Shown: positions 45,766-54,947, counted from the first letter of the stretch. The stretch: DNA of 64,000 nucleotides from Rhizobiaceae bacterium (GCA_019635715.1 JAHBYY010000001.1:1-64000); one strand, 5' to 3'. The notes: generated by a model from the letters alone, not told the origin. Numbers and translations: made by a program.

Positions 45766-45771
45766 ACTCCG

Positions 45772-47367
45772 ATGGGCGCACCGTCCGGAAGGTCGTCCTT
45801 CGATCGCCTGCGGCGCGTCTATCCGGTCGAGTCGATGCAGCCGGGAATCGATGTCGCCTGCAGGCTCATTGCCTCCGTCATCGGTCCCTGCGGCCGGGCC
45901 GTGCTGGTCGGCAGGGGGCCGTCCTTTCCGCTGCGCAGCCGCTCCGGCTATGCCGTCCTGCAGCAGGTCGAACTCGCGCACAAGCCGCAGAACGCCGGTC
46001 TTTCCTTCATGCGCGAACTGGCCTGGTCGATGCAGCAGGATTTTCGGGACGGCAGCAGCGCGGTGGTGCTGATCGCCGCCGAACTGCTGCGTGGCGCCGG
46101 CGCGGCGGTGGCGGCGGGCATCCCGGCCATCGAGCTTGCCGAGGCGCTGCAGGCGCATGGCGAACTGATCGTGCGCCAGCTTCGCGCCGAGGGCCGGGCG
46201 GCGGATATCGGCGCCCTGACGGCCGTCGCCGAGCAGGCGGCCGGCGATGATGCGCAAACAGCCCGTCGCCTGGCCGAGGCCGCGGCGAAGCTGGGTCCGG
46301 ATGCCTTCATCGAGATCGAGACGGCTGAATCACGCCAGGACAGTCTTGTCGTCGAAACAGGATATCGCATCGAGGGTGGGCTTGCATCGAGCCGTCTGGC
46401 GGCAGGGTTCGCGGGCGCCGCGCGCCTGGACGATCCGCTGATCGTCGTCCATCCCGCTCCTATCGAGAGCTTTAACGCGGTCGAGCCGGTGATGCGCATG
46501 GCTGCGGCTGCGGGACGCAGCCTGCTTTTCCTGACGGAGGGCATCTCCGGGGAGGCACTGGCGACGCTCGTGATCAACCGCCAGGCCAACCGGCTCGCGG
46601 CGGTCGCGGCCAGGCTGACGGCCGCCGGCGAGACGCGCCGCGCCCTGCTGGACGACATCGCGGCGGTCACCGGAGCGACGATCATCGGCGACGCCAGCGG
46701 CACCCGGCTGGCGGAACTGCGGCCAGCCATGGTCGGACGGGCCGGCCATGTCATGGTCACCGCGCAATCTGCCCTCGTGGTCGGCGGCCAGGGCGCTCCG
46801 GAGACCGTGGCCGCGCGGGTCGCAGCGGCGCGTCTGGACCTGCAGCGGCCGGGCACGCTCGACCTCGACCGCGAGCGCGCCTCGCGCAGGCTGGCCTATC
46901 TCACCTCCGGCGTGGTGCGGGCGCAGCTCGGCGCGGCATCGCGTCTCGAAGCGGCAGCCCGGCTCGAACAGGCCCGGTCCGTGGCGGCGGCCCTGTCGGC
47001 GGCGCGTCGAGGCGGCGTGGTCGCCGGCGGCGCCAGCGCATGGGTCGCAGCGGAAGCGCGCGCCCGCGCCAGCCTGGCGCCCGGAACGGTCGGTGCGGCG
47101 GTCGGCCAGGTCTTCGCCAGAGCACTGTCGGCACCCTTGCGTTGCATCGCGGCGTCCTCGGGCGACGACGCCGACTGGGTCACGGAGCGCGTGCGCCAGT
47201 CGGCAGCCGGCGAGAGTGTCTGCTTCGACGCGGCCAAGCGAACGTTCCGCGAGAGCCGCGCCCTTGGCGACCCGCTCGACGTGATGACGGCCGCGGTGTC
47301 GCGCGCCGTGTCGGCGACGGCGACCCTGCTGACGGCCAACAGGCTGATTGTGAGGGTCGCGACATGA
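45772..47367 (+). CDS. highly divergent GroEL/HSP60-like chaperonin in the hydantoinase operon
   Basis: A 531-residue protein that aligns by eye with GroEL over most of its length. Matches include IGPCGRAVLV near 37 (GroEL LGPKGRNVVL), DGSSA at 93-97 (DGTTT), AGIPAIELAEAL near 115, SGEALATLVINRQANRLAAV at 259-278 (EGEALATLVVNTM), and GGVVAGGAS at 414-422 (EGVVAGGGV). In ungapped local alignments the ATPase residues Asp52 and Asp398 of E. coli GroEL fall on Ser58 and Ser403, while Asp87 is kept as Asp93. The Gly-Met tail is missing. It lies between HyuB and the ABC transporter genes, so it probably helps fold or assemble the HyuAB enzyme rather than acting as a general chaperone. No groES-like gene is nearby. 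Confidence 0.8.
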   Translation: MGAPSGRSSFDRLRRVYPVESMQPGIDVACRLIASVIGPCGRAVLVGRGPSFPLRSRSGYAVLQQVELAHKPQNAGLSFMRELAWSMQQDFRDGSSAVVLIAAELLRGAGAAVAAGIPAIELAEALQAHGELIVRQLRAEGRAADIGALTAVAEQAAGDDAQTARRLAEAAAKLGPDAFIEIETAESRQDSLVVETGYRIEGGLASSRLAAGFAGAARLDDPLIVVHPAPIESFNAVEPVMRMAAAAGRSLLFLTEGISGEALATLVINRQANRLAAVAARLTAAGETRRALLDDIAAVTGATIIGDASGTRLAELRPAMVGRAGHVMVTAQSALVVGGQGAPETVAARVAAARLDLQRPGTLDLDRERASRRLAYLTSGVVRAQLGAASRLEAAARLEQARSVAAALSAARRGGVVAGGASAWVAAEARARASLAPGTVGAAVGQVFARALSAPLRCIAASSGDDADWVTERVRQSAAGESVCFDAAKRTFRESRALGDPLDVMTAAVSRAVSATATLLTANRLIVRVAT

Positions 47368-47434
47368 TGGGAACTCAACGCGCCATCATGCGGATGCGGC
47401 GCGGCTGCGGCGTTTCGGGTGAGCATCGAAAGAC

Positions 47435-48526
47435 ATGAACAAATCCTCGCAAGACGGCCTGATGCTGGAGATCAGCCACGCGGTCCACCGCTACGGCACC
47501 TTCACCGCGCTGAACGACGTCTCGCTGGTCGCGCGAGCCGGCGAGTTCCTCACCATCCTCGGCGAGAGCGGTTCCGGCAAGACGACGCTGTTGCGGCTGA
47601 TCTCCGGCCTCGAGCATCCCTACGCCGTGGAAGCGCTCAAGCTGGACGGCGTCGACGTGACCAGGACGCCGGCGCATCAACGCAACTGCACCACTGTCTT
47701 CCAGCACTATGCGCTGTTTCCCCACATGTCGGTGGTGGAAAATGTCGAATACGGCCTCAAGGTGCGCGGCGTGGCCCCGGCCGAGCGTCGTTCGCGGGCC
47801 TTGAGCGCGCTCGAGATCGTGCGCCTCGCCAACAAGCATGACCGCCGGATTCATCAGCTAAGCGGCGGCGAGCGGCAGCGTGTCGCGCTCGCGCGGGCCT
47901 TCGTGCCCCAGCCGGCGATCCTCCTGCTGGACGAGCCACTTGGCGCCCTGGACGAAAAGCTGCGCATCGAGATGCAGATCGAACTGATGGAAATCCACCG
48001 TCAGCTCGGCATGACCTTCGTCTACATCACCCACAGCCAGGAAGAGGCGCTCACCATGAGCGATCGCGTCATCCTGATGACGAAAGGCCGCATCGCCCAG
48101 GTCGGCGCGCCCGCCGATCTCTTCGACCGGCCGGAAAGCCGCTTCGTGGCGGACTTCATGGGCATGGAGAACCTGCTCGAAGGGAGGCTCGTCGAGCATG
48201 GCGGCGAGCATGTGACGGTTGCGCTCGACGACACCACGGTGCGCGGCAGGCTTTCCCGGCAGGGTTCCGCGGCGGTCGGCTCCAAGGTCATCGTCGGCAT
48301 GCGCGCCGAGCGCATCTCGATGGGCGCCGAACCGCCGCCCGACGCGACCCTGAACTCCGTCCGCGGCACGCTCAGGAGCAGCATCTACAGGGGCAAATAT
48401 CTCGACCGCGAGATCGAGACGACGGCCGGCGTGCTCAAGGCGCGCATCTGGAGCTCGTCATCCGAGTTCGAGGGATCTGGCTATGCATGGTGGCGTCCGG
48501 AGGACTGTGTCGTCATGCCGGCTTGA
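47435..48526 (+). CDS. ABC transporter ATP-binding protein (PotA-like)
   Basis: A 363-residue ATPase of the spermidine/putrescine-type importer family. Walker A is ILGESGSGKTTLLRLISGLE near 36, the Q-loop is in TTVFQHYALFPHMSVVENVE near 86, the signature LSGGERQRVALARAF near 142, Walker B AILLLDEPLGALDEKLRIEM near 163, and the switch His is in VYITHSQEEAL near 195. A C-terminal TOBE-type domain (about 280-355) may regulate the transporter. It couples with the solute-binding protein and two permeases that follow, and follows the chaperonin-like gene by 67 bases. Confidence 0.93.
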   Translation: MNKSSQDGLMLEISHAVHRYGTFTALNDVSLVARAGEFLTILGESGSGKTTLLRLISGLEHPYAVEALKLDGVDVTRTPAHQRNCTTVFQHYALFPHMSVVENVEYGLKVRGVAPAERRSRALSALEIVRLANKHDRRIHQLSGGERQRVALARAFVPQPAILLLDEPLGALDEKLRIEMQIELMEIHRQLGMTFVYITHSQEEALTMSDRVILMTKGRIAQVGAPADLFDRPESRFVADFMGMENLLEGRLVEHGGEHVTVALDDTTVRGRLSRQGSAAVGSKVIVGMRAERISMGAEPPPDATLNSVRGTLRSSIYRGKYLDREIETTAGVLKARIWSSSSEFEGSGYAWWRPEDCVVMPA

Positions 48527-48598
48527 AGACAATTCGCGGCGATGTCTCGTCGTTGGCGAATGACCGACAACGCGTCGGCAAAACAACAGGAGTGGAAC

Positions 48599-49804
48599 AT
48601 GGCAAAGCCGGAAAACATGGGAAATGGGATTGAAATCACACGCCGGACGGCGCTGGGCGGCATGCTCGGCGCGTCCGGAGCCGCGATGCTCGGAAGCCTG
48701 CCGTTCGGCACCTCGGCGGCGAGTGCGGCCGACAACCCGGTGGTGAAGGTCTACGGCATCACCTCGGCCCAGATGAACGACTGGGCGCACATCAAGGAAG
48801 CGATCGGCATCACCATCGAGTGGACGCCGACCAATGACGATACCGGCGTCTTCATCCGCGACGTGATTTCGAACAATGTCGGCGAAACGCACGACATCCT
48901 GATCTTCAACGGCGGCACCCAGACCGTGCTTGCCCCGCAGGGCCTGCTGGCGGAGATCGACACCGCCAACCCGAACCTCACCAAATGGGCCGACGCCTCC
49001 AAGGACTGGACGGAAAGCGCGCTCGTCATGGCCGACGGCAAGACCTTCGGCGTTCCGATCGACGGCAACGCCGACAGCTTCGGATACTTCCCGGAAGCGA
49101 TCGGCGTCGACCCGTCCGGCAGCGAGGAAGTTTCCTGGGGCGTGATGTTCGAGGATGAGAGGCTGCGCGGCCGCGTCGGCGTCGATCGCAACTGGTCTCA
49201 GTCGCTGTGCTGCGCCGCGCTGTTCCTGAACCACGCCGGCCGGCAGAACATCGCCGACGTGGCGAATCCGACCGGCGAGGAAGCCAAGGCCGTCGTCGAC
49301 TATCTGATCGAGCGCAAGAAAGCCGGCCAGTTCCGCACGATCTTCAGCTCCTTCGAGGAACAGATCCAGTTGCTCTCCAACAAGCAGGTCGACGCCCTGA
49401 ACTGCTGGGAACCGGCTGTACGCGAGTCGAACAAGGCGCTGAACGCCAACTCGGTGGTCTATGCCTACACGGTCGAAGGCTACTTCAAATGGGGCCACGC
49501 CGCCCATGTGCCCGCGCAGGCGGTGGACCGCGGCAACATCGAGAACATCTACAAGGTGCTGAACTACTTCATCGATGGCGAGTATCGCGCCTACCAGGCG
49601 ATCGACCGCGGCTATGCGGGTCCGAACATGGACCTCGGCGTCGAATACGCCAAGGCTAAGGGTTGGGAGGCCGACAAGGTGCAGTCGATCCAGAACACCG
49701 CCGACAAGGTGGCGCGCAAGTTCGCCAAGCCCTTCGTCAACCTGCCCGCGCCGCCGAACGCCGACGCGATCGAGGAGGAGTGGCAGCGTTTCCTGAACGC
49801 TTGA
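48599..49804 (+). CDS. periplasmic solute-binding protein with Tat-type signal (PotD-like)
   Basis: A 401-residue extracellular solute-binding protein. The N-terminus has a twin-arginine signal (ITRRTALGGMLGASG, then a hydrophobic stretch ending SAASAAD). The mature part (VVKVYGITSAQMNDWAHIKE onward) has the two-lobe layout of polyamine/iron-type binding proteins, with FGVPIDGNADSFGYFPEA near 150 and LSNKQVDALNCWEPAVRESN near 265. The ligand is probably the compound broken down by the operon; it cannot be read from sequence. The ATG at 48599 is used because AGGAG lies six bases upstream; a start at 48542 would spoil the signal. Confidence 0.88.
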   Translation: MAKPENMGNGIEITRRTALGGMLGASGAAMLGSLPFGTSAASAADNPVVKVYGITSAQMNDWAHIKEAIGITIEWTPTNDDTGVFIRDVISNNVGETHDILIFNGGTQTVLAPQGLLAEIDTANPNLTKWADASKDWTESALVMADGKTFGVPIDGNADSFGYFPEAIGVDPSGSEEVSWGVMFEDERLRGRVGVDRNWSQSLCCAALFLNHAGRQNIADVANPTGEEAKAVVDYLIERKKAGQFRTIFSSFEEQIQLLSNKQVDALNCWEPAVRESNKALNANSVVYAYTVEGYFKWGHAAHVPAQAVDRGNIENIYKVLNYFIDGEYRAYQAIDRGYAGPNMDLGVEYAKAKGWEADKVQSIQNTADKVARKFAKPFVNLPAPPNADAIEEEWQRFLNA

Positions 49805-49853
49805 ACCGCAACAGCGCGGGCGGCCAGGCCGCCCGCGCCACAGGAGGCAGGTC

Positions 49854-50768
49854 ATGGGCACAGCGCAAGACGAGACAAGGCGGCCGGCATCGCGCCTTGC
49901 CGACTACTGGCCGTCCGGCCTTGCCGTGCCTGCCTTCATGATCTCCTGGTCGATCCTCGTCCTGCTGCCGATCGTCATCATCGTGGCGTTCAGCTTCCTG
50001 CAGATGAAGTCCTACCGCGTCGTCTACGAGCCGACGCTGGCGACATGGACCAACATCATCGTCTCGGAGCGGTGGTTCACCGTCGTGCGCACCTTGCGCA
50101 TCGCGCTGACTATCACGGCGATCGAGTTGCTGCTGGCCTTCCCGTTCGCCCTCTGGATGGCGAAGCGCTGCCGCTCCAAATCGCTGAAGGCGATGATCGT
50201 CACCCTGCTGACGATCCCCTTCTTCCTCGATATGTCGTCGCGCATCATCGTCTGGCGCTCGATCCTCGACGTCAACGGCGGCATCAACTCGCTGCTGCTC
50301 AACCTCGGCCTGATCGACGCGCCGATCCAGTGGCTTCTCTACTCCGAATTCGCGGTACACTTCGGCATGATCGGATCCTACTTTCCAGCCATGGTATTCC
50401 CGATCTTCACCTCCCTGGTGCTGATCGACGACGAATACATCCACGCCAGCGGCGATCTCGGCGGCAACCCGCTGCAGACCCTGCGCTACATCATCCTGCC
50501 GCTGGCTATGCCCGGCATCGTCGCCGGGATCATCTTCACCCTCGTTCCGCTGATGGCCGCGTTCGTCGAGCCGCGCATGCTGGGCGGAGGCTTCGTCAAC
50601 CTCTTGGGCGACTCGATCAATTCCGCGCTGCAGGAACTCAAATATCCCACGGCGGCGGCGCTTTCGACGATCGTGATCGTGGCGCTCGGCGTGCTCATGG
50701 TGGTGCTGGTGAAGCTGATCGGCCGTCGCGAAGGCAACACGTCCCTGTTCCAGGTGGTGCAGAGATGA
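49854..50768 (+). CDS. ABC transporter permease (PotB-like)
   Basis: A 304-residue inner-membrane permease with six expected membrane segments. The first is at about residues 28-52 (FMISWSILVLLPIVIIVAFS). The cytoplasmic EAA loop that contacts the ATPase reads SGDLGGNPLQTLRYIILPLA near 200. It overlaps the second permease gene by four bases (ATGA), as is usual for heterodimeric permease pairs of this importer type. Confidence 0.92.
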   Translation: MGTAQDETRRPASRLADYWPSGLAVPAFMISWSILVLLPIVIIVAFSFLQMKSYRVVYEPTLATWTNIIVSERWFTVVRTLRIALTITAIELLLAFPFALWMAKRCRSKSLKAMIVTLLTIPFFLDMSSRIIVWRSILDVNGGINSLLLNLGLIDAPIQWLLYSEFAVHFGMIGSYFPAMVFPIFTSLVLIDDEYIHASGDLGGNPLQTLRYIILPLAMPGIVAGIIFTLVPLMAAFVEPRMLGGGFVNLLGDSINSALQELKYPTAAALSTIVIVALGVLMVVLVKLIGRREGNTSLFQVVQR

Positions 50769-51622
50769 CCGCCGCAGCCATCGACACCGACAATCGAAAT
50801 GCCGACCCCGCGATGCGGCGCGTGCATGTGCGCGACCACCTCCGGACGGCGTCGCGCATCGCCGTCCTGCTCGGCGGCGGAGCGCTCGCACTGATCTACC
50901 TGCCGCTGCTTTGGCTGGCGGTCATGTCCTTTGCGCGCAACCCGCTCTCCGGCATACCGATGCCGCTGACGACGATGCACTACCAAGCGATCCTCAACGA
51001 TGTGCGCTGGGTGAAGCCGCTGCTCACCAGCATCGCCCTGAGCGCCATCGTCGCCCTCGTCTGCATGATCGCGGCGACGCTGGTGGCGCGGGCCGCCATC
51101 CGCATGCGCAAGCCGGGCGTCATGCTCCTCGTGTCGCTGGCGCCGCTGTTCATTCCCGGCCTGACGATGGGCGCGGCGCTGTTCATCAGCCTGCGCATGC
51201 TGATGAACCTGACGCTCGGCCTGTGGTCGATCTTCTTGGCGCAGTTCATCTGGGCCTTCCCCTTCGCCCTGCTGATGGTGCTGATCGTCGCCAGCCGCTT
51301 CGATACCCGCCTGCTGCACGCGGCGGAGGACCTCGGCGCCACCCCCTGGCAGCGGTTCTGGGACATCGAGGTGCCGCTGCTGCGGCCCGGCATCATCGGC
51401 GCCGGCATCTTCGCCTTCCTGCTCTCGTTCAACGAACTGCTGCGATCGCTGTTCGTGCGCGGCCAGGACACGACCATGCCGATCTACAATTGGATCATGG
51501 CGGCCTCGCAGCAGTCGCAGGTGCCGATCATCTTCGCGCTGACGACGCTCGTGCTGTTCGTCACGCTGCCGATCACCGCCGCCAGCTTCTGGTACGTCTT
51601 CGTCAAGCTCGACAAGTCATGA
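50765..51622 (+). CDS. ABC transporter permease (PotC-like)
   Basis: A 285-residue permease with membrane segments beginning near residue 33 (IAVLLGGGALALIYLPLLWL). The EAA loop is AAEDLGATPWQRFWDIEVPL near 185, followed by a transmembrane segment and FLLSFNELLRSLFVRGQDTT. It partners the permease at 49854. The start ATGA overlaps the stop of that gene, and its own stop overlaps the ATG of the GntR gene. Confidence 0.92.
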   Translation: MTAAAIDTDNRNADPAMRRVHVRDHLRTASRIAVLLGGGALALIYLPLLWLAVMSFARNPLSGIPMPLTTMHYQAILNDVRWVKPLLTSIALSAIVALVCMIAATLVARAAIRMRKPGVMLLVSLAPLFIPGLTMGAALFISLRMLMNLTLGLWSIFLAQFIWAFPFALLMVLIVASRFDTRLLHAAEDLGATPWQRFWDIEVPLLRPGIIGAGIFAFLLSFNELLRSLFVRGQDTTMPIYNWIMAASQQSQVPIIFALTTLVLFVTLPITAASFWYVFVKLDKS

Positions 51623-52332
51623 GCGCGCGGCAGCATTCGGAGCGGGAGGCGTCCGGAGCCCTGCCCGACTCACGCCAGGACCGCGACGACGATGCGGCGC
51701 TCAACGTGCAGGCCTACAACGCCCTGCGCGAGCGATTGCTGACCGGCCTCTACAGGCCCGGTTCCCTGCTCAACACCCGTCCGCTCGCCGAGGAGTTCGG
51801 GACGAGCGTCATGCCGGTGCGGGAGGCGCTGGCGCGGCTGCGCTCCGACGGCGCGCTGGAAGCGCTTCCGAACCGCGCCTTCAGGGTTCCGGTCCTGCGC
51901 GAGGAGGTTTTCCGCGAGCTGGTCATCCTGCGCCTGCGTCTCGAGGCGGCGGCCTGCGAATGCGCCGCGGTGCGCGCCACGGCGCAGGACTGCCGAGAGG
52001 TCGCATCGATCTACCAGCGCATGCTCGCCTGCTACGACGACGATCTCGACGAATATCTCGGCGAGCACAGGAAGCTGCATTTCGCCATCTACGAGATCGC
52101 GGCGATGCCGCTGCTCAAGGGACTCATCGAACGCCTCTGGCTGCGCATGGGTCCCCTGTTGCGGGCAAGCAGCGAGGGTCGCATTCTGTTCGACAACACC
52201 CATCACGGTGCCATGGTCAGGGCGCTCTCCGCGAGCGACCCGGTCGCCCTGGTGTCGGCGCTCCGGGACGATCTCGTCGACAGCATCGAGCCGATCTGCC
52301 TCTATCTGCGCCGACTCGGCTCCGAAAGCTGA
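51619..52332 (+). CDS. GntR-family (FCD) transcriptional regulator 1
   Basis: A 237-residue regulator at the end of operon B. A winged-helix domain (about 25-95: AYNALRERLLTGLYRPGSLL and SVMPVREALARLRSDGALEA) is followed by an all-helical FCD ligand-binding domain with the metal-binding residues around DEYLGEHRKLHFAIYEIA near 144. The start overlaps the upstream permease stop by four bases. It is a close paralogue of the regulator at 54104: long stretches such as LWLRMGPLLRASS are identical. It likely senses the imported compound and acts at the TGNGATCTCA sites. Its 3' end overlaps the convergent dehydratase gene by 31 bases. Confidence 0.9.
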   Translation: MSARQHSEREASGALPDSRQDRDDDAALNVQAYNALRERLLTGLYRPGSLLNTRPLAEEFGTSVMPVREALARLRSDGALEALPNRAFRVPVLREEVFRELVILRLRLEAAACECAAVRATAQDCREVASIYQRMLACYDDDLDEYLGEHRKLHFAIYEIAAMPLLKGLIERLWLRMGPLLRASSEGRILFDNTHHGAMVRALSASDPVALVSALRDDLVDSIEPICLYLRRLGSES

Positions 52333-54047
52333 ATGCGGTCCGGGAACCTGGTCAGGAACCTGAAGTCGCAGCCGTGCTCGGCCTGGAGGATCTCCTGGCT
52401 GTAGAGACGCGCGTAGCCGCGCTGCGGCGCCTGCGGCGCCGGCGGCAGGGCGGCACGCCGCCGCGCGAGTTCGTCCTCGCCGACCAGAAGATCGAGCCGC
52501 CTCTCGCTCACCGACACGCTTATCCGGTCGTCGTCGCGGACCAGCCCGAGCGGACCGCCCGACGCAGAATCGGGACTCACGTGAAGGACGACGCTGCCGT
52601 AGGCGGTGCCGCTCATCCGCGCATCCGAGATGCGCAGCATGTCCTTGACACCGCGCCGCGCAAGTTTTGCCGGGATCGGAAGGTAGCCCGCCTCGGGCAT
52701 GCACGCGGCGCTGCCGGGGCCGGCATTCTGCAGCACCAATATGTCGTTCTCCTCGACATCGAGGTCCGGATCGTCGATGCGGGCGGCAAGGTCCTCGAGC
52801 GATGCGAAGACGACGGCGCGGCCGGTGTGCTCGAACAGCCGCGGATCGGCCGCCGCGCGCTTCAGGATGGCTCCGTTGGGCGCCAGGGTTCCGAACAGGG
52901 CGACCAGCCCGCCATGCGGCTGCAACGGCGATGCCCGGCTGTGGACGACCGACGGGTCCACATAGTCCGCGGCCTCGCCGCCGAGCCGTTCACCGAGCGT
53001 CTCTCCGGTCACCGTCATGCAATCGAGATTCAGCAGCGGCTTGAGTTCCCTCAGGATGGCACCGAGGCCGCCGCCGGCGAACAGATCCTCCATATAGTTG
53101 GCGCCGGTCGGCTTCAGATCGACCAGCACCGGCGTGCTGTCGGAAAGGGCGTTCAGATGCGCGAGGTCGAGCGAGATGCCGGCGCGGCCGGCGACGGCGG
53201 CGAGATGGAGCACCGCATTGGTCGAGCCGGAGATCGCCAGGAGCACCCTCAGGGCGTTCTCCACCGAGGCCGGCGTGACGATGTCGCTCGGGCGCATGCC
53301 GGACCGCGCCAGCCGCATCGCCGCGACCCCCGACATTTCGGCCGCGCGGATCCGGTCGGCGTGAACCGCCGGTATCGCGGCGGTTCCAGGCAGCATCATG
53401 CCGAGCGCCTCGGCGATGAGCGCCATGCTGCTGGCGGTGCCCATGACGGCGCAGGTTCCGGCGGTGGTGGCCAGGCGTCCCTCGACTTCGCCGATCGTCG
53501 GCCCGTCCAGTTCGCCGGCGCGATAGCGCGCCCAGAAGCGGCGGCAGTCGGTGCAGGCGCCGAGTCTCTCGCCGCGCCACCGCCCTGTCATCATCGGCCC
53601 GGTGACCAATTGGATCGCCGGGACATCGGCGGAGACGGCGCCCATCAACTGCGCCGGCACGGTCTTGTCGCAGCCGCCGACCAGCACCACCGCATCCATG
53701 GGCTGGCCGCGGATCATCTCCTCGGTGTCCATCGCCATGAGGTTGCGGAAGTAGATGCTGGTCGGATTGAGGAAGACCTCGCCGAGGGAGATCGTCGGGA
53801 ATTCGAGCGGCAGCCCCCCGGCGGAGATCACGCCGCGCTTCACCGCCGCCACCAGTTCCGGCACGAGGCGATGGCAGTTGTTGAACTCGCTGTAGGTGCT
53901 GGCAATGCCGACCACCGGGCGCGACAGCATCTCGTTGGAGTGCCCCATCGAGCGCGCGAAGGACATGCGCAGGTAGCGGGCGAAGTCCTTGTCGCCATAG
54001 GTGCTGAGGTTTCGCGACAGTCCTGTCGCGGTTTCCTTCTCGGCCAT
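52302..54047 (-). CDS. IlvD/Edd-family dehydratase, probably acting on a sugar acid
   Basis: A 581-residue Fe-S dehydratase. Family segments are VVGIASTYSEFNNCHRLVPE near 45, VLVGGCDKTVPAQLMGAVSA near 120, ACTDCRRFW near 163, TAGTCAVMGTASSMALIAEA near 190, and ISDARMSGTAYGSVVLHVSP near 488; the Cys in these are likely cluster ligands. It is nearer to the aldonate dehydratases (arabinonate, xylonate, galactonate) than to branched-chain IlvD. It would turn a 2,3-dihydroxy acid into a 2-keto-3-deoxy acid. It ends operon C, 56 bases after the GntR gene, and overlaps the convergent GntR gene by 31 bases. Confidence 0.88.
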   Translation of the reverse strand: MAEKETATGLSRNLSTYGDKDFARYLRMSFARSMGHSNEMLSRPVVGIASTYSEFNNCHRLVPELVAAVKRGVISAGGLPLEFPTISLGEVFLNPTSIYFRNLMAMDTEEMIRGQPMDAVVLVGGCDKTVPAQLMGAVSADVPAIQLVTGPMMTGRWRGERLGACTDCRRFWARYRAGELDGPTIGEVEGRLATTAGTCAVMGTASSMALIAEALGMMLPGTAAIPAVHADRIRAAEMSGVAAMRLARSGMRPSDIVTPASVENALRVLLAISGSTNAVLHLAAVAGRAGISLDLAHLNALSDSTPVLVDLKPTGANYMEDLFAGGGLGAILRELKPLLNLDCMTVTGETLGERLGGEAADYVDPSVVHSRASPLQPHGGLVALFGTLAPNGAILKRAAADPRLFEHTGRAVVFASLEDLAARIDDPDLDVEENDILVLQNAGPGSAACMPEAGYLPIPAKLARRGVKDMLRISDARMSGTAYGSVVLHVSPDSASGGPLGLVRDDDRISVSVSERRLDLLVGEDELARRRAALPPAPQAPQRGYARLYSQEILQAEHGCDFRFLTRFPDRIQLSEPSRRR

Positions 54048-54103
54048 TCACTTGCCTCGGCTTGGATGGGTGGGACGGATCGAAGAGCGGCGTCCGGCTT
54101 GCT

Positions 54104-54913
54104 CTAGCCGGAACCCCGCTCGTTGTGCTGCCGGATGTATTCCGAGATCGGCTCGAGGCCGTCGAGCAGGTCTTCGTTCAGCGCCGCGACGAGCCCGGTC
54201 GGATCGGACGCCGACAGCGCCTTGACCATCGCGCCGTGATGGGCGTGGTCGATGGCGCGGCGCGTCGCCTGGCTGCTGGCGCGCAGCAACGGCCCCATGC
54301 GCAGCCAAAGATCTTCGATGAAGGTCTTCAGCACCGGCATCTCGGCGATGTCGTAGATCGCGAAATGGAACCGGCGGTGCGACGCGAGATAGACCTCGAG
54401 CGAGGCCTTGCTGCATTCCAGCATGTCCTGATAGGCGGCTGCGACCGCCCGCGCCTGGTCGATCGAGCAGAGCACCGCCGCGCGTTCGCAGGCGCAGGCC
54501 TCCAGCCGAAGACGCAGCAGCAGGAGTTCGCGGAAGACGCTTTCCTCGATGACGGGCACACGGAAGGCGCGGTTGGCCAGCGCCTCGAGCGCGCCGTCCG
54601 ACCGCAGCCGCGACAGCGCCTCCCGTACCGGCATCGGGCTCATGCCGAGCTGCGCGGCAAGCGGCCTGATGTTCAGCATGGAGTCGGGCGGGAAGGCGCC
54701 GGACAGCAGCCCCTCCCGAAGCACCATGTAGGCCTTTACGTTCAGCGCGACGTCGCCGAATTCCTGCGACTGCAGATCAAGATCGAGGGGTGCCCGAACC
54801 CTGGTCCTGCGCCGCACCGGCGCTGCTGGCTTTGCATCGTCCAATCGGGCAACCGCGGGAAAGAGAGTTGGCGAGAGATCGGCCACACTCTCAAATTTGC
54901 CTGACCTCATCAA
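54104..54913 (-). CDS. GntR-family (FCD) transcriptional regulator 2
   Basis: A 269-residue regulator with a longer N-terminus (about 45 residues) than its paralogue at 51619. The winged helix (AYMVLREGLLSGAFPPDSML and SPMPVREALSRLRSDGALEA) and FCD domain (SLEVYLASHRRFHFAIYDIA, then LWLRMGPLLRASSQ) match gene 51619 closely. It is the third gene of operon C, so the operon may regulate itself through the TGNGATCTCA sites at 57659 and 57892. The two regulators may respond to different ligands or form mixed dimers. Confidence 0.9.
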   Translation of the reverse strand: MMRSGKFESVADLSPTLFPAVARLDDAKPAAPVRRRTRVRAPLDLDLQSQEFGDVALNVKAYMVLREGLLSGAFPPDSMLNIRPLAAQLGMSPMPVREALSRLRSDGALEALANRAFRVPVIEESVFRELLLLRLRLEACACERAAVLCSIDQARAVAAAYQDMLECSKASLEVYLASHRRFHFAIYDIAEMPVLKTFIEDLWLRMGPLLRASSQATRRAIDHAHHGAMVKALSASDPTGLVAALNEDLLDGLEPISEYIRQHNERGSG

Positions 54914-54947
54914 CCTTTTCCCTCTTTCCTTCGGCGGGCGCGGTGCG

